From: a virus | Direction: 5' to 3' (one strand) | Length of the DNA stretch: 43,816 bases | IMG/VR virus record: IMGVR_UViG_3300049324_000016 | Location: 1-43,816 of that record | Shown: positions 22,701 to 31,340 of the stretch, piece after piece | Position numbering within the stretch: the stretch's first letter is position 1 | Layout: the number at the start of each line of letters is the position of its first letter | The notes under the pieces: generated by a model | What the model was told of the DNA's origin: nothing | The model's database searches: none | Seen by the model: the letters and a program-made list of their open reading frames with translations, nothing else | Made by a program: the position numbers and the translations under genes

Positions 22701-22932
22701 GGCAGCGCAGGGCACGACGGTGGGTGGCCTGGCAGTCGGCTCCGGTGGTGCCGGCGCGATGTTCGCCCTCGGTGGTGCTGGTGCTGCCGGTGCCGTTGGT
22801 GGAGTGAATATCCACCTCAACGTCAACGGCAGCGTGTGGTCCACCGGTGACCTGGTGAAGGAAGTCCAGCAAGCGATGCTGCGCCACGGCATCCGCAATA
22901 ACAATCCCGGAATCAATTACGCCTACGCCTGA
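19735..22932 (+). CDS. Tape measure protein
   Basis: The longest gene of the tail module encodes ~1065 residues, the ruler that sets tail length. The N-terminal third is Ala-rich and helical (coiled-coil-like). Residues ~140-430 match the phage tape-measure domain (KMAGDFNMATTRLVTSAGET, then SVGYSSDELAAAMYKVESGG). Residues ~534-598 hold strongly hydrophobic spans (LAFIIGGVLVVGLVAATVAT, LWIVIGVVAALGFIVYEVI). Two adjacent repeats follow at ~720-790 (KGKDLLTGMLHGIEDGGKAV and KGKDALVGMLHGAEDGAQAV). ATG 19735 is preferred over the in-frame ATG 19717, which lacks a usable ribosome-binding site; the choice changes only six residues. Confidence 0.9.
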   Translation: MQLDELYILMRLDNQQVNAGFVESGAAGDAMAVQVATAMKEIEASVAKVAESTRMVTTAGDEMAVAWERDIAAMRAETATLAEGMAAAEAKATASTAEMSAAMDAQAAKSSGLAGALGVSNAALMGAGVVAAGAGIEFAKMAGDFNMATTRLVTSAGETQSNLQMVRDGILAMAGSVGYSSDELAAAMYKVESGGQHGAAGLKVLQAAAQGAKAENADLTTVSDALTSAMVDYKVPADQAATVTSKLVAATSQGKMTFEELASSMSAILPVASANHVSLDDILGDLASMTVHGMSAQQATQNLADAIRHMAAPTQVQAKELASLGMNATEVSKSLGEQGLSGTINEISNRITSQMGPDGMVVLNLTNALKGMSPAVQDLGAKVLDGSMSMKDFTASAKGMDVINAKQVTSFAALAGTMHGIGTEAKSGADVYQTYSQAMQRAMGDATGMNVALMIGGENATTTANAIKVVSGATADASGNVKGFAEIQQEFNFKLAAAKDGLGALAISIGEKLLPVLTPLVGMLATGATWLANHQAAATTLAFIIGGVLVVGLVAATVATWTWFSALMATNLALIGIEAPLWIVIGVVAALGFIVYEVIQHWQGVADFFKGLWKDVVAVFEGAKNLIMAPIHAIEGAWDSFVGGFTNPAAKLADSVKGFDRFFLDMGASVKRGFDAVLKFFTQSPAQMAFELGQGLGKATRAVVDFVTSLPQKIGDLGHLLAQKGKDLLTGMLHGIEDGGKAVGSFFMALPGNAVRWVGNAESWLVQKGKDALVGMLHGAEDGAQAVWDFLKALPGHVIDFFVAAPSWLYDAGANILKGLWNGFTGFVGTVYDGVKNFISNFISGFMSGFAMSSPSQVMMNIGGNIIQGLWNGVVERWNAFWGWVGGMPGWIGNIFSNSASWLVSAGYNIVVGLWNGIASGWSWLSGQVSNLASSLLATAKGALGISSPSKLFATEVGAWIAPGLAEGIAATTKVATGAATKLAQDVTKAAQGTTVGGLAVGSGGAGAMFALGGAGAAGAVGGVNIHLNVNGSVWSTGDLVKEVQQAMLRHGIRNNNPGINYAYA

Positions 22933-22979
22933 CCATTCCAGGCCCCGGTTCCCGTTACTGATAGAGGAGTCGATTCACC

Positions 22980-23363
22980 ATGCCCATTATTCACCTGGGT
23001 AATTCCCAGGCCGTCCATCACGTGGTCGGTGCGTCCGGGGAGGCGGAGCGGACACCACTGGAAGGCGACCAGGTCACGGAAATCAACCTGCCTGACGGGG
23101 TGTACACGCTGCGGGAGCAGATCCGCACGGTCACCCACCGCGATGGGATTTGGCCCGCGCATTCCGACGCTGACCGCCCGTCGTGGGTCCACTGCTCGGA
23201 CCCCGAGCTGGAGGCCGCGCTGATGGATTACTGGGGGTGCCGTGCCGGCGGCCCCGATGACTTCATGCACCGGCTCGATGAGCTGCACCTGGTTCCGCGC
23301 CGCGACCAGCCGTCGTCCGAGCTGACCGAGGGTCCCGGCAGTAGCGAAGGAGGCGATGCGTGA
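22980..23363 (+). CDS. Hypothetical tail-module protein
   Basis: A protein of 127 residues after a GAGGAG site, starting MPIIHLGNSQAVHHVVGASG. The middle section (LPDGVYTLREQIRTVTHRDG, DRPSWVHCSDPELEAALMDY) looks folded and the last 20 residues are low-complexity. It lies directly behind the tape measure, where distal-tail-type proteins usually begin, but it is too small for one. Its stop overlaps the next GTG start. Confidence 0.55.
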   Translation: MPIIHLGNSQAVHHVVGASGEAERTPLEGDQVTEINLPDGVYTLREQIRTVTHRDGIWPAHSDADRPSWVHCSDPELEAALMDYWGCRAGGPDDFMHRLDELHLVPRRDQPSSELTEGPGSSEGGDA

Positions 23364-23992
23364 TGCGCGTTAACAAGGGCGCTGACATGCAGAGCGCTGA
23401 GATCGGTGGTGGTGTTTATGGGATTGGTGGCACCGCTACCGCCACCTCGGCGACCAGCCTGACCGCTACTGGCACCCCGTTCGTGGCCAGTGCACTGATC
23501 GGTCAGATCGTGGCGGCCGGTTCCGTCTACGGCGTGATCCTGTCCAACACCACCTCGGTGTTGACCGTGGACCAGTGGTACAACCCGGCCAGCCCGAACT
23601 CCACACCGGGCTCGACTCCTAGCTCCACCGTTGTGTACTCGGTGCTGCCTGGTGCGGCCCCTGCGATGTTCATGGCGATCACTACCGACGCTGCCGCCGC
23701 ATCGGCCACGGACACGGTCTTGGCGTCTGAGGGTTCCACTGCGGGGTCCGGGATGCTGCGGAAGCCTGGGACGTACGCCCACACCACCAGCGCCACCAGC
23801 TACACGATGGCGGTCACGTACACCTACACCAGCACCGACAACGGGACCACACGGGTGTTCGCCAAGATCGGCATGTTCAACAGTGTTGTTCCGGTCACCG
23901 GGATTATGCAGTTTGAGACGCTGATGAACTTCACTGCTTCTCTGTCGATTACTGGTGACGCGGTCACGGTCACCCAGACCGTCACCGAATAA
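23360..23992 (+). CDS. Beta-rich virion tail protein
   Basis: A 210-residue protein starting at GTG 23360 (AAGGAGG upstream; ATG 23363 is an alternative). Sequence such as IGGTATATSATSLTATGTPF, then GQIVAAGSVYGVILSNTTSV, is Thr/Ala/Ser-rich with alternating hydrophobics, typical of tail or fibre beta-sandwiches. C-terminal FAKIGMFNSVVPVTGIMQFE and TVTQTVTE resemble phage virion proteins that carry one jelly-roll. No receptor is indicated. Confidence 0.58.
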   Translation: MMRVNKGADMQSAEIGGGVYGIGGTATATSATSLTATGTPFVASALIGQIVAAGSVYGVILSNTTSVLTVDQWYNPASPNSTPGSTPSSTVVYSVLPGAAPAMFMAITTDAAAASATDTVLASEGSTAGSGMLRKPGTYAHTTSATSYTMAVTYTYTSTDNGTTRVFAKIGMFNSVVPVTGIMQFETLMNFTASLSITGDAVTVTQTVTE

Positions 23993-24004
23993 GGGGGCTG
24001 CGGG

Positions 24005-24553
24005 ATGAGCCTCCAAACGTGGAGCGAGACGCTGATCTCCTCCCAGGTCGACGGCACAGCAGTCACTGGCACGACTGCTGCCGCTGTTGAGCCACCAGCA
24101 GCGCGCTTCACTTTGCCAGCGAACTTCTTTGTGCCCGGCAAGGTGCTGCGTCTTAGTGCGTGGGGCCGGATCTCCAACATTGTGACCACACCCGGCACGT
24201 TGACCCTCGATGTTCGTTTCAACACGAGCACCGTGGTCTTCAATGGTGGGGCGTTCAGCCTCAACACGACGGCGAAAACGAACGTCGGTTGGCGGCTTGC
24301 GATGCTGCTTACTTGCCGGACTATCGGCAGTGTCGCGGTGGCCACCATCCTCGGTCAGGGTGACTTCACTTCTGAATCAGTGGTCGGCTCTGCGGCTGGC
24401 GTTGCTAATGACGCGCTGCTTCCGGCCAGCGCACCCGCAGTGGGTACCGGTTTCGATTCCACGGTCGCCCAGACAGTGGATCTGTTCGCCACGTTCTCAC
24501 TGACCGGTAACAGCCTCACGAGCCACCAGTACACGTTGGAGAGCATGAACTAA
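24005..24553 (+). CDS. Beta-sandwich minor tail or virion protein
   Basis: The 182-residue product (MSLQTWSETLISSQVDGTAV, RFTLPANFFVPGKVLRLSAW) has the feel of a jelly-roll virion protein: a conserved 'lpaxxfxxGkxlrlxaxGxxs' strand pair followed by FNTSTVVFNGGAF and a C-terminal FATFSLTGNSLTSHQYTLE. Similar domains occur in actinophage minor tail proteins. It is flanked by other beta-rich virion genes. Confidence 0.6.
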   Translation: MSLQTWSETLISSQVDGTAVTGTTAAAVEPPAARFTLPANFFVPGKVLRLSAWGRISNIVTTPGTLTLDVRFNTSTVVFNGGAFSLNTTAKTNVGWRLAMLLTCRTIGSVAVATILGQGDFTSESVVGSAAGVANDALLPASAPAVGTGFDSTVAQTVDLFATFSLTGNSLTSHQYTLESMN

Positions 24554-24572
24554 TCGACGGGGCGGATTCGCT

Positions 24573-27500
24573 ATGCCGATCAGCATTGACCTAGCGAATT
24601 CACCTCCCGTCGTTGAAGTCACCGGCAGCGCTGGCACAGCCACCTCGGCGTCATTTACGCCCAAGGCCGGGCAGCTTGTCGTAGTGATGGTCGCGGCAGG
24701 CTGGTGTGCCACGCCACCGGTCACCATCGCGTGTAGTGACTCAGGGCTGCACACCTGGATAGCTTCCTCGCCAGCCACTGGTGTGACTACTAACAATGGT
24801 GGCGCAGCGCAGGTATTCTGTTGCTACTTTCCCACGTCGCCCGGCGCTATCACGGTCACGCTCACCTATACCGGTTTGGGTACCGGCGGTGGGAAGTTCG
24901 CCGACATTCTGTTAGTGAACCGCGCCAACGCAGTGCAACCCGGCGCCAGCGGCACTAACGTCACGGTTAGCAGTACGGTCGGATCTGTCTCGATCACGCC
25001 CACCCAGCTCCGGTCGTGGATATTCGGGGTAACGGACAGTAGTTCTAACTCCACCTCGACATGGGCAGCCAATGCCAGCACCACTCAAGACGTCAACTGG
25101 GTCAACGCCACTGACGGCGTGGTTATGGTCGGGTGGCTTAACGCCTTCGACCTGCCACCCGGTACACCCGCGACGTTGGGTGGCACGTTCTCTGCTGCCG
25201 TCACCGCCAACATCGCGGCAATGGAGATCGTCGCCGCGCCTGATGTGGGTTTCAAATCCACTTCCTGGCACCCAGGGAAAGGCCCTAGCAAACGGGCGCG
25301 GTTCTATAAGACTGCCCGTGATACGACTGCCGTTGCCGCGTCCAACGTCAACCTGATCGCTGCTGTCAGCGACAACGCACCGGCGTCGGACACGGTCGCG
25401 GCCAGCGCGGTCATCACCACCCGCGCGGTCTCCGACGTCGCCCCGGCTAGCGACGCGGTCGCCACATCCGCAGTGGTGGTTTCCCGGACCTGCTCGGACG
25501 CTGCCGGCGCCAGTGACGCGGTTGTCCGGTCCACGGTGGCCACCAGCAGGACGGTCACCGACACAGCGCCAGCCAGTGACGCGGTCACTCGTGGGGCCTT
25601 GAGCTTCACCCGTGGGGCCTCGGATTCGGCCCCGGCTAGCGACACGGTTACCCGTGGGTCGGTTGTGGTGTCCCGGTCGGTCAGCGACACAGCGTCGGCG
25701 TCCGATTCCGTGGCGCGCGGTGTGGTGTCGGTGTCCCGCACCGTGGCCGATACCGCAGCGGCCAGCGACACGGTGGTGCGCTCGGTGGTGGCGCGGGCCC
25801 GCACGGTCAGCGACACAGCAGCAGCGTCGGATGCGGTCACCCGCTCCGTGGTGGTCGTTTCCCGGTCGGTCAGCGATGCGGCCAGCGCGGCTGATTCGGT
25901 CACCCGCAGTGTGGTCGCCCCGGTCCGGGTGGTCGCTGATTCGGCACCGGCATCCGATGTGGTCGCGCGCGGCCCGGTGTCGTCCACACGGACCGCCACC
26001 GACAACGCACCGGCCAGCGACACGGTTAGCCGGGGGATCACGGTCGGCCGGGCAGCGGCTGACTCAGCGCCAGCTACCGACACCGTGGCCCGGTCGGCCC
26101 GGTCGTCAACACGGGTTGTCGCGGATACCGCCAGCGCGGCCGACAGTGTTGTGCGCGGTCTGGTGGTGGTGGCGAGGTCGGTCACTGACGCGGCCTCAGC
26201 GGTCGACTCAGTGGCGCGCGGTGCCCAGTCCAGCACCAGGACGGTGGCCGACCTCGCACCAGCGGTAGACGCGGTCACCAGGGTCCAGGTCCTGGCTGGT
26301 CGCACCGTGGCCGATTCGGCGCCCGCCTCAGATGCGGTCTCGCGTGCACCCGTGGCGCGGGCTCGCACCGTGGCTGATGCCGCCTCAGCTAGCGATGTGG
26401 TGGCCCGTGGGTTGGTGGTGGTGTCACGGTCGGTCGTTGACACGGCTGGGGCAGCAGACGCGGTCACACGGGCCACGGTCGTGGTGTCGCGGGCAGCGGC
26501 CGACACAGCACCGGCCGTTGACGCGGTCACCGTGGTGGCTTCTCACCGCGCTGTGGTCACCGACTCGGCACCAGCGGCCGATGTGGTGGTGCGGGCAGCC
26601 CAGACCAGCACCAGGGCTGTTGCTGACACTGCGACGGCCAGTGATGTGGTGGTTCGTGGGGTGTTGGCCCCGTCCAGGGTGGTCACCGACACCGCAGCGG
26701 CTAGCGATGTGGTGTCGCGGACGGTTTTGTCTCTTACCCGCACGCTAAGCGACAACGCACCAGCCAGTGACGTGGTGGTCCGTGCGATCACCTCGGTGTC
26801 CCGGTCGGTCACGGACACCGCGCTGGCATCCGATGTGGTGGCCCGTTCCGTGGTGGCCGGCATCCGGGTCGCGGCCGACACAGCACCGGCCAGCGACGCG
26901 GTCACCAAGGGCGTCCAGGCCCTCACCAGGACCGTGGCCGACACCGCACCAGCTACGGATGCGGTCACACGGGCTGGTGTGGGTTTGCCCCGGACCGCCA
27001 CCGACACGGCACCTGTCAGCGATGCGGTCTCGAGAGCGCCCGTCGCACGGGCACGGACCGTGGCGGATCTGGCGCCAGCCCTCGACACGGCCAGCCCAGG
27101 CAACGTCACCGCGATCACCGACAGCGCACCAGCTAGCGATGTGGTGGCACGAGCACCGGTGTCTCGGCAACGCACAGCCGCTGATACAGCGTCGGCCGCT
27201 GACGTGGTGGCCCGTGGGCCCCGTCTGTCGCTGCGTCTGGTGTCGGATACCGCGTTGGCCGCTGACGCGGTCACACACAACATCGCGGTCCTGCGGGCCT
27301 TGGCTGACTCAGCGCCAGCGTCCGACGTTGTCACACGGGCGTTCGGGTGGACCCGCACCGCCACCGATCTGGCCACCGCCAGCGACCTGGTGACCCGTGG
27401 GCTGATCAACGAAGGCCGGACCGCAGCCGACACCGCCCACGCGGTCGATGGCATCGCCGGTCGGTTCGTGTTGTTCGTGCGGACCGTCATCGACTCCGTA

Positions 27501-27749
27501 CCGGTCAGTGACATCGCCACCAGCAGCGAAGTCGAAGTCGCTGCGGTGTGGCCACCGGCGGTACGCGGTGCGGTGATCACCGGTGCGATAGCGGCGACCA
27601 GCGCCACGGTGGCCAGCGCCATGTCCGGGGTCACCGGGATGGTCACCGGACCCGCGTCGGGGGTCTCCGGGGTGGTGGTGACGCCAACGACTGCCACCGA
27701 TGGGTCGGTCACCTCCACGAGCACCGCGACCGGCGGGTCCGTCCACTAA
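24573..27749 (+). CDS. Giant repeat-containing tail fibre-like protein
   Basis: A 1058-residue protein in three parts. Residues 1-~240 form a beta-rich head domain (SASFTPKAGQLVVVMVAAGW, CCYFPTSPGAITVTLTYTG). Residues ~264-985 consist of about 35 tandem 21-residue units with consensus VxDTAPASDxVxRxxVxxxR. The C-terminal ~70 residues are Gly/Thr/Ala/Val-rich and end in TSTATGGSVH. Such periodicity suggests a long rigid stalk or fibre projecting from the tail tip. The unit spacing is 63 bases with only a few one-residue shortenings, and the units differ by many substitutions, so the expansion is old or diversified. Position among tail genes supports a virion role; no sugar-binding domain is recognised. 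Confidence 0.7.
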   Translation: MPISIDLANSPPVVEVTGSAGTATSASFTPKAGQLVVVMVAAGWCATPPVTIACSDSGLHTWIASSPATGVTTNNGGAAQVFCCYFPTSPGAITVTLTYTGLGTGGGKFADILLVNRANAVQPGASGTNVTVSSTVGSVSITPTQLRSWIFGVTDSSSNSTSTWAANASTTQDVNWVNATDGVVMVGWLNAFDLPPGTPATLGGTFSAAVTANIAAMEIVAAPDVGFKSTSWHPGKGPSKRARFYKTARDTTAVAASNVNLIAAVSDNAPASDTVAASAVITTRAVSDVAPASDAVATSAVVVSRTCSDAAGASDAVVRSTVATSRTVTDTAPASDAVTRGALSFTRGASDSAPASDTVTRGSVVVSRSVSDTASASDSVARGVVSVSRTVADTAAASDTVVRSVVARARTVSDTAAASDAVTRSVVVVSRSVSDAASAADSVTRSVVAPVRVVADSAPASDVVARGPVSSTRTATDNAPASDTVSRGITVGRAAADSAPATDTVARSARSSTRVVADTASAADSVVRGLVVVARSVTDAASAVDSVARGAQSSTRTVADLAPAVDAVTRVQVLAGRTVADSAPASDAVSRAPVARARTVADAASASDVVARGLVVVSRSVVDTAGAADAVTRATVVVSRAAADTAPAVDAVTVVASHRAVVTDSAPAADVVVRAAQTSTRAVADTATASDVVVRGVLAPSRVVTDTAAASDVVSRTVLSLTRTLSDNAPASDVVVRAITSVSRSVTDTALASDVVARSVVAGIRVAADTAPASDAVTKGVQALTRTVADTAPATDAVTRAGVGLPRTATDTAPVSDAVSRAPVARARTVADLAPALDTASPGNVTAITDSAPASDVVARAPVSRQRTAADTASAADVVARGPRLSLRLVSDTALAADAVTHNIAVLRALADSAPASDVVTRAFGWTRTATDLATASDLVTRGLINEGRTAADTAHAVDGIAGRFVLFVRTVIDSVPVSDIATSSEVEVAAVWPPAVRGAVITGAIAATSATVASAMSGVTGMVTGPASGVSGVVVTPTTATDGSVTSTSTATGGSVH
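25362..27530 (+). repeat. About 35 tandem 63-bp coding repeats
   Basis: Each unit encodes roughly V-S/A/T-D-T/S-A-P-A-S-D-x-V-x-R-x-x-V-x-x-x-R-T/S. I counted 35 copies by the D-x-A-x-x-x-D-x-V core; most are 21 codons, and copies 11, 19, 28, 31, 32 and the last are one to three codons shorter. The high G+C, repeated codons leave long open frames in other frames and on the other strand, which are artefacts. Confidence 0.85.
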
Positions 27750-27765
27750 CTAAAGGGGGGTGGCC

Positions 27766-28155
27766 GTGGCGTTAATTGCCGCGTCGATTCTGCAACTGAA
27801 CCTGAATTTCAAGCAGGGCGCGGACGCGCTGGTGGCCTTGACGGTGGTCGACGCCAACGGTGCGCCGATCACCAACCCCACCGGCTACTCGGTACGCGCC
27901 CAGATCCGGGTCACCCCCTCCGGGCCGGTGCTGTTCGAGTGGAACACCACCCCCGGTGTTGGGATCGGAACCGCCACGATCACCTACACCGAGATGACCC
28001 AAACCACGACCGTCGCCCTGGTCCTGACCAAGGCCCAGTCAGCGCTGTTCACGTGGGGTTCCGCGCTGTGGGACTGCGTGGTGACCAGCCCAGCCAACCA
28101 AACCGCGTGCATCGCTGAGGGAACCGTGGCGATCGACCCAGCAATCACCTACTAG
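27766..28155 (+). CDS. Small tail/baseplate-type beta protein
   Basis: A 129-residue protein starting at GTG 27766, six bases after AAAGGGGGG. LQLNLNFKQGADALVALTVV, DANGAPITNPTGYSVRAQI and FTWGSALWDCVVTS form the pattern of a small beta-sandwich that follows fibre genes in many siphophages and often begins upper-baseplate proteins ('n...GdtxxxxxxvxDxxGxPxdLtGxtxxxqIR'). A virion or fibre-assembly role is inferred. Confidence 0.6.
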   Translation: MALIAASILQLNLNFKQGADALVALTVVDANGAPITNPTGYSVRAQIRVTPSGPVLFEWNTTPGVGIGTATITYTEMTQTTTVALVLTKAQSALFTWGSALWDCVVTSPANQTACIAEGTVAIDPAITY

Positions 28156-28169
28156 CCGGGGAGGTGTCT

Positions 28170-30767
28170 GTGGCCACGGTCTTGGCTAACCCCAACTTCC
28201 CCATCGGATCGTTTGAGGTGGACTTCGGGTCCGCGAACGGCCCCCCGGACACCCCCACCACCGGCCGGTTGAGCATCAACGCCGCGTACCGGCGGCTGGC
28301 CGTGCGGGAGTTCTCCGTCGACCGTGGCCGGCAGTACGAGCTCGACCAGATCCAGGCCGGGACGTTGGTCGCTAACGTGTTCGATCCCCTGGAGCTGTTC
28401 AACGTCGCCAACGCGTCCAGCCCGTTCAACACCGGCGGCAACATCGTCACCCCGTACCGGCCGGTGTGGAACTGGTGGATGTGGCCTAACCAGCCAGGGT
28501 CAGGGAACATCATCAACACCGGTGTCCACACCGACTATGACCCCTCTTTCGAGCTGAACCCCGATAGCGCACTCGGGTTGTGGGTCGCCGCCGGTGGCAC
28601 CACCACCCTCGCGCGGTCCACAGTGCAGCACTTCGACGGCACCCACGCGCTGCTGATCACCCAGTCCGCTGCCGGTGCCGGGTTCGGGGCACAAAACACC
28701 TTCCGGACCGCCCCGGACCTGACCTACACGTTCTCCTGCTACGTGTTCCTCACCGCCCAGACCGGCCTAACGGTCACAGCGCGTGTCGTGGACGCCAACG
28801 GTGCCATCCACACCTCGACGTCCACGAGCACCCAAGGATCGTGGGTGCGCCTGTCGGTCACGTGGAACACCGTGGACACCCTGGAGCCGGTCACCGTCTA
28901 TGGGACTGGTGTCGCGGCCCCGACGTTCTACCTCGACGCCACCATGTTGGAGTTCGGGGCAGCCGTCAATGCGTTCACCACCACCGGGCCGACCCTGTAC
29001 GTCCTTTACTCGGGGTGGGTGGAGAGGTTCCCCACGACCTACGACATGTCGGGGTTCCGCGCCACCAGGCCCCTGGCTGCGGTTGATGCCCTCGCGATCC
29101 TGTCCCGGACCGCCATCTCCCAGTCGTACACGGCGACGATCACCGCTGACGCCCCAGTGGCGTACGCACCGATGAGCAACAGCAAGCCCGCCACCTCCGG
29201 TGGTGCGCTGTCCACCGGCAGCGAAACCGCGAAGATCACCGGCAGCAACATCACCGGTAACCCCATTTACCACCCGTCCGACTCAGGAACAATCAACTGG
29301 GGTGGCGACTCCCAACCAGACGGCACCACCTCCGTGGTCCTTCAACAAAACAACCCATACAACCCGCCCAAGGTCGGTCACACGGTCGGCACATACCCCG
29401 ATGAGCAACAAACCGTGTTCGATGTGATCCCAGCCGGCATCACCGTGGCTAACACAGCCGCGACAATCGAAATGTGGGTGAAGTTCTCCCAGGGCGTTGC
29501 GCTGTTGATGCAGCTCCTTTCCACCGCAGTCCACGGTGGTGGATTGAACACAGAATTGGGGTTCTTCGCGACCAATTCCCAGAACCACCTGGAGCTTTAC
29601 ACCTCCGGCGGGAAACTCCTATTCCATATTGTGGATGCGGTAGCGGGGTACGCCAACCTGTTTGACGTCGCCAACTTCACCATTCCCGGTGCCGGGTTCC
29701 CTGATGAACAATGGCATTACTACGCGATCACGTTCTACAACGCATCAGGGTCGCCAGGTTTGGCGTTGACCTATGACGCTGTTGAAACTGACGTGGTCGC
29801 ACCCACAGGGGTCAGGAACTACGGGTTCACGAACCTGCACCACGAAGCGACCACCGACTACGGCGACGCCCAATCCCAGGCCAGCATCGCCCGGTTCGCT
29901 GTATACAACCGGGACATCGGGGCCGCCGCACGCCAAGCACACTTTCAGCGCGGCGTGGGGTGGATCAATGAGATCTCCGGGTCGCGGGTCGCGCGACTGC
30001 TGGCCCTGTACTGGGGTGGTGGTGACACGTCGGTCGCCCCTGGGGTGATGGCGTTGGCCCCGGACTTCGAGTACGACCCCGGCGACGGGTCCCAGGCCAG
30101 GGTGATGCTCGACATACTCCAAGAGATCCAGGAGTCCGAGCGGGGTTTGGTGTACGCCGCGAAAGACGGAACGGTCGTATTCGAGGACCGCACCAGCCGG
30201 TACACGGCAGGTCAAACCGCTTTGTGGGTGTTCGGGGAGAACCCCGCTGGTTCCAGCCCAGTGGAGTACCCCTATTTGGATTACGCCGAAGATGTCGATC
30301 CCACCTACACGTTCTCTCAGGCGAACTTGTCTCGCCCGGCGAACAATAACTTCACGCCGATCGTGAATGCCACGACCCAAGCGAAGTACGGGCAACGGAT
30401 TCTGACCCAGACGGTGCAGTGCAACACCGATGAGGATTTGACCCAGGCTGGGATCTTCTACACCAGCCGGTATGCCACGCCGTTGCCACGGATCGCGAAG
30501 CTGACGCTTAACCCGGCAGCGAATCCGGTGTTGTGGCCGGTGGTGTTGTCTTTGGAGATCTCCCAGCGGGTCACGGTGAAGCGCCGCAACGCCGGGTTGA
30601 CGGTGTCGCGGGATTACTACATCGAGAAGATCTCCCACAAGGTCAACTCTGACGACGGAACATGGATAGTTGATCTCCAATTGTCGCCGGTGTTCGTCAC
30701 GTCAGCGTGGGTGCTGGCCGACGCCACTTATGGGGTGCTGGGGACCACGACCACGCCTGTCTACTAG
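28170..30767 (+). CDS. Large minor tail protein with carbohydrate-binding-like and LamG domains
   Basis: An 865-residue protein starting at GTG 28170, five bases after GGGGAGG. The N-terminal ~120 residues look like a tail-tip hub segment. Residues ~124-263 form a carbohydrate-binding-like beta-sandwich (FDGTHALLITQSAAGAGFGA, GSWVRLSVTWNTV). Residues ~430-535 are a LamG/concanavalin-like jelly-roll (ATIEMWVKFSQGVALLMQLL, DEQWHYYAITFYNAS). The C-terminal part (LDILQEIQESERGLVYAAKD, GTVVFEDRTSRY, TVKRRNAGLTVSRDYYIEKI) is a baseplate-hub-like region common in actinophages. It probably binds the cell envelope. Confidence 0.78.
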   Translation: MATVLANPNFPIGSFEVDFGSANGPPDTPTTGRLSINAAYRRLAVREFSVDRGRQYELDQIQAGTLVANVFDPLELFNVANASSPFNTGGNIVTPYRPVWNWWMWPNQPGSGNIINTGVHTDYDPSFELNPDSALGLWVAAGGTTTLARSTVQHFDGTHALLITQSAAGAGFGAQNTFRTAPDLTYTFSCYVFLTAQTGLTVTARVVDANGAIHTSTSTSTQGSWVRLSVTWNTVDTLEPVTVYGTGVAAPTFYLDATMLEFGAAVNAFTTTGPTLYVLYSGWVERFPTTYDMSGFRATRPLAAVDALAILSRTAISQSYTATITADAPVAYAPMSNSKPATSGGALSTGSETAKITGSNITGNPIYHPSDSGTINWGGDSQPDGTTSVVLQQNNPYNPPKVGHTVGTYPDEQQTVFDVIPAGITVANTAATIEMWVKFSQGVALLMQLLSTAVHGGGLNTELGFFATNSQNHLELYTSGGKLLFHIVDAVAGYANLFDVANFTIPGAGFPDEQWHYYAITFYNASGSPGLALTYDAVETDVVAPTGVRNYGFTNLHHEATTDYGDAQSQASIARFAVYNRDIGAAARQAHFQRGVGWINEISGSRVARLLALYWGGGDTSVAPGVMALAPDFEYDPGDGSQARVMLDILQEIQESERGLVYAAKDGTVVFEDRTSRYTAGQTALWVFGENPAGSSPVEYPYLDYAEDVDPTYTFSQANLSRPANNNFTPIVNATTQAKYGQRILTQTVQCNTDEDLTQAGIFYTSRYATPLPRIAKLTLNPAANPVLWPVVLSLEISQRVTVKRRNAGLTVSRDYYIEKISHKVNSDDGTWIVDLQLSPVFVTSAWVLADATYGVLGTTTTPVY

Positions 30768-30782
30768 CTGGGGGTGCCGCCG

Positions 30783-31340
30783 GTGACCATGCCCACGTTC
30801 ACTGACGGCACCATTCCCACCGCCGCGAACTTCAACGCCATCGCGGCCGGCATCAACAACCTGGGGACCTTGCTCACTGGGATCGCCGCCACGAGGCAGT
30901 TCATTCCCTCGGCGTCCGCGTACATCAACACCACCCACCCGATCCCCACCTCAGCGGACACCATCGTCAGCTTCGACACCACCACCATCAACGATGACTA
31001 CCTGTGGGTTCCCTCCGTGGGTCACCCCGTCGTCAACACCGCCGGGAACTACATCTGCTGGGCGCAAGTCAACTTCGACTACAACGCCACCGGGATCAGG
31101 GCCGCGCACCTGCTCCTCAACGGCACGTCCGTGGGCTCCAACTCGATCGCCGCCGGGTCCGGTAACCCCGCCAACGTGGTCGGCAATATCGGCACCGCGT
31201 TCCTGTGCATCAGCCCACCACTGGCCCTGGCTGCCGGCGCGAACGTCTACCTGTCGGTGTTCCAAAGCTCCGGGGGGCCACTGAACTTGATCCCCAACGA
31301 GTCCGGGACGTCGCTGTCGCTGATCAGGATCGGTGACTGA
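30783..31340 (+). CDS. C1q-like tail protein, paralogue 1
   Basis: The first of three tandem paralogues (185 residues). Residues ~50-185 have a C1q/TNF-like jelly-roll pattern: DTTTINDDYLWVPSVGHPVV, TAGNYICWAQVNFDYNATGI, HLLLNGTSVGSNSIAAGSG, GANVYLSVFQSSGGPLNLI and SLSLIRIGD. A short N-terminal segment (MPTFTDGTIPTAANFNAIAA) is shared and probably attaches to the tail or to the trimer. The GTG at 30783 aligns with the ATGs of the other copies and follows GGGGG. Such domains are commonly receptor-binding or trimeric tip domains. Confidence 0.72.
   Translation: MTMPTFTDGTIPTAANFNAIAAGINNLGTLLTGIAATRQFIPSASAYINTTHPIPTSADTIVSFDTTTINDDYLWVPSVGHPVVNTAGNYICWAQVNFDYNATGIRAAHLLLNGTSVGSNSIAAGSGNPANVVGNIGTAFLCISPPLALAAGANVYLSVFQSSGGPLNLIPNESGTSLSLIRIGD

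Noticed and set aside
25304-27724. Long open frames on the minus strand and in other plus frames through the repeat gene (up to ~400 codons)
   Set aside because: They are mirror images of the 63-bp repeats: repeated high-G+C codons avoid stops in several frames. They have no ribosome-binding sites or plausible domains.
29745-30680. 311-codon minus-strand frame antisense to the LamG tail protein
   Set aside because: No start signal, Arg/Gly/Val-rich composition typical of antisense in high-G+C genes, and complete overlap with a well-supported gene.
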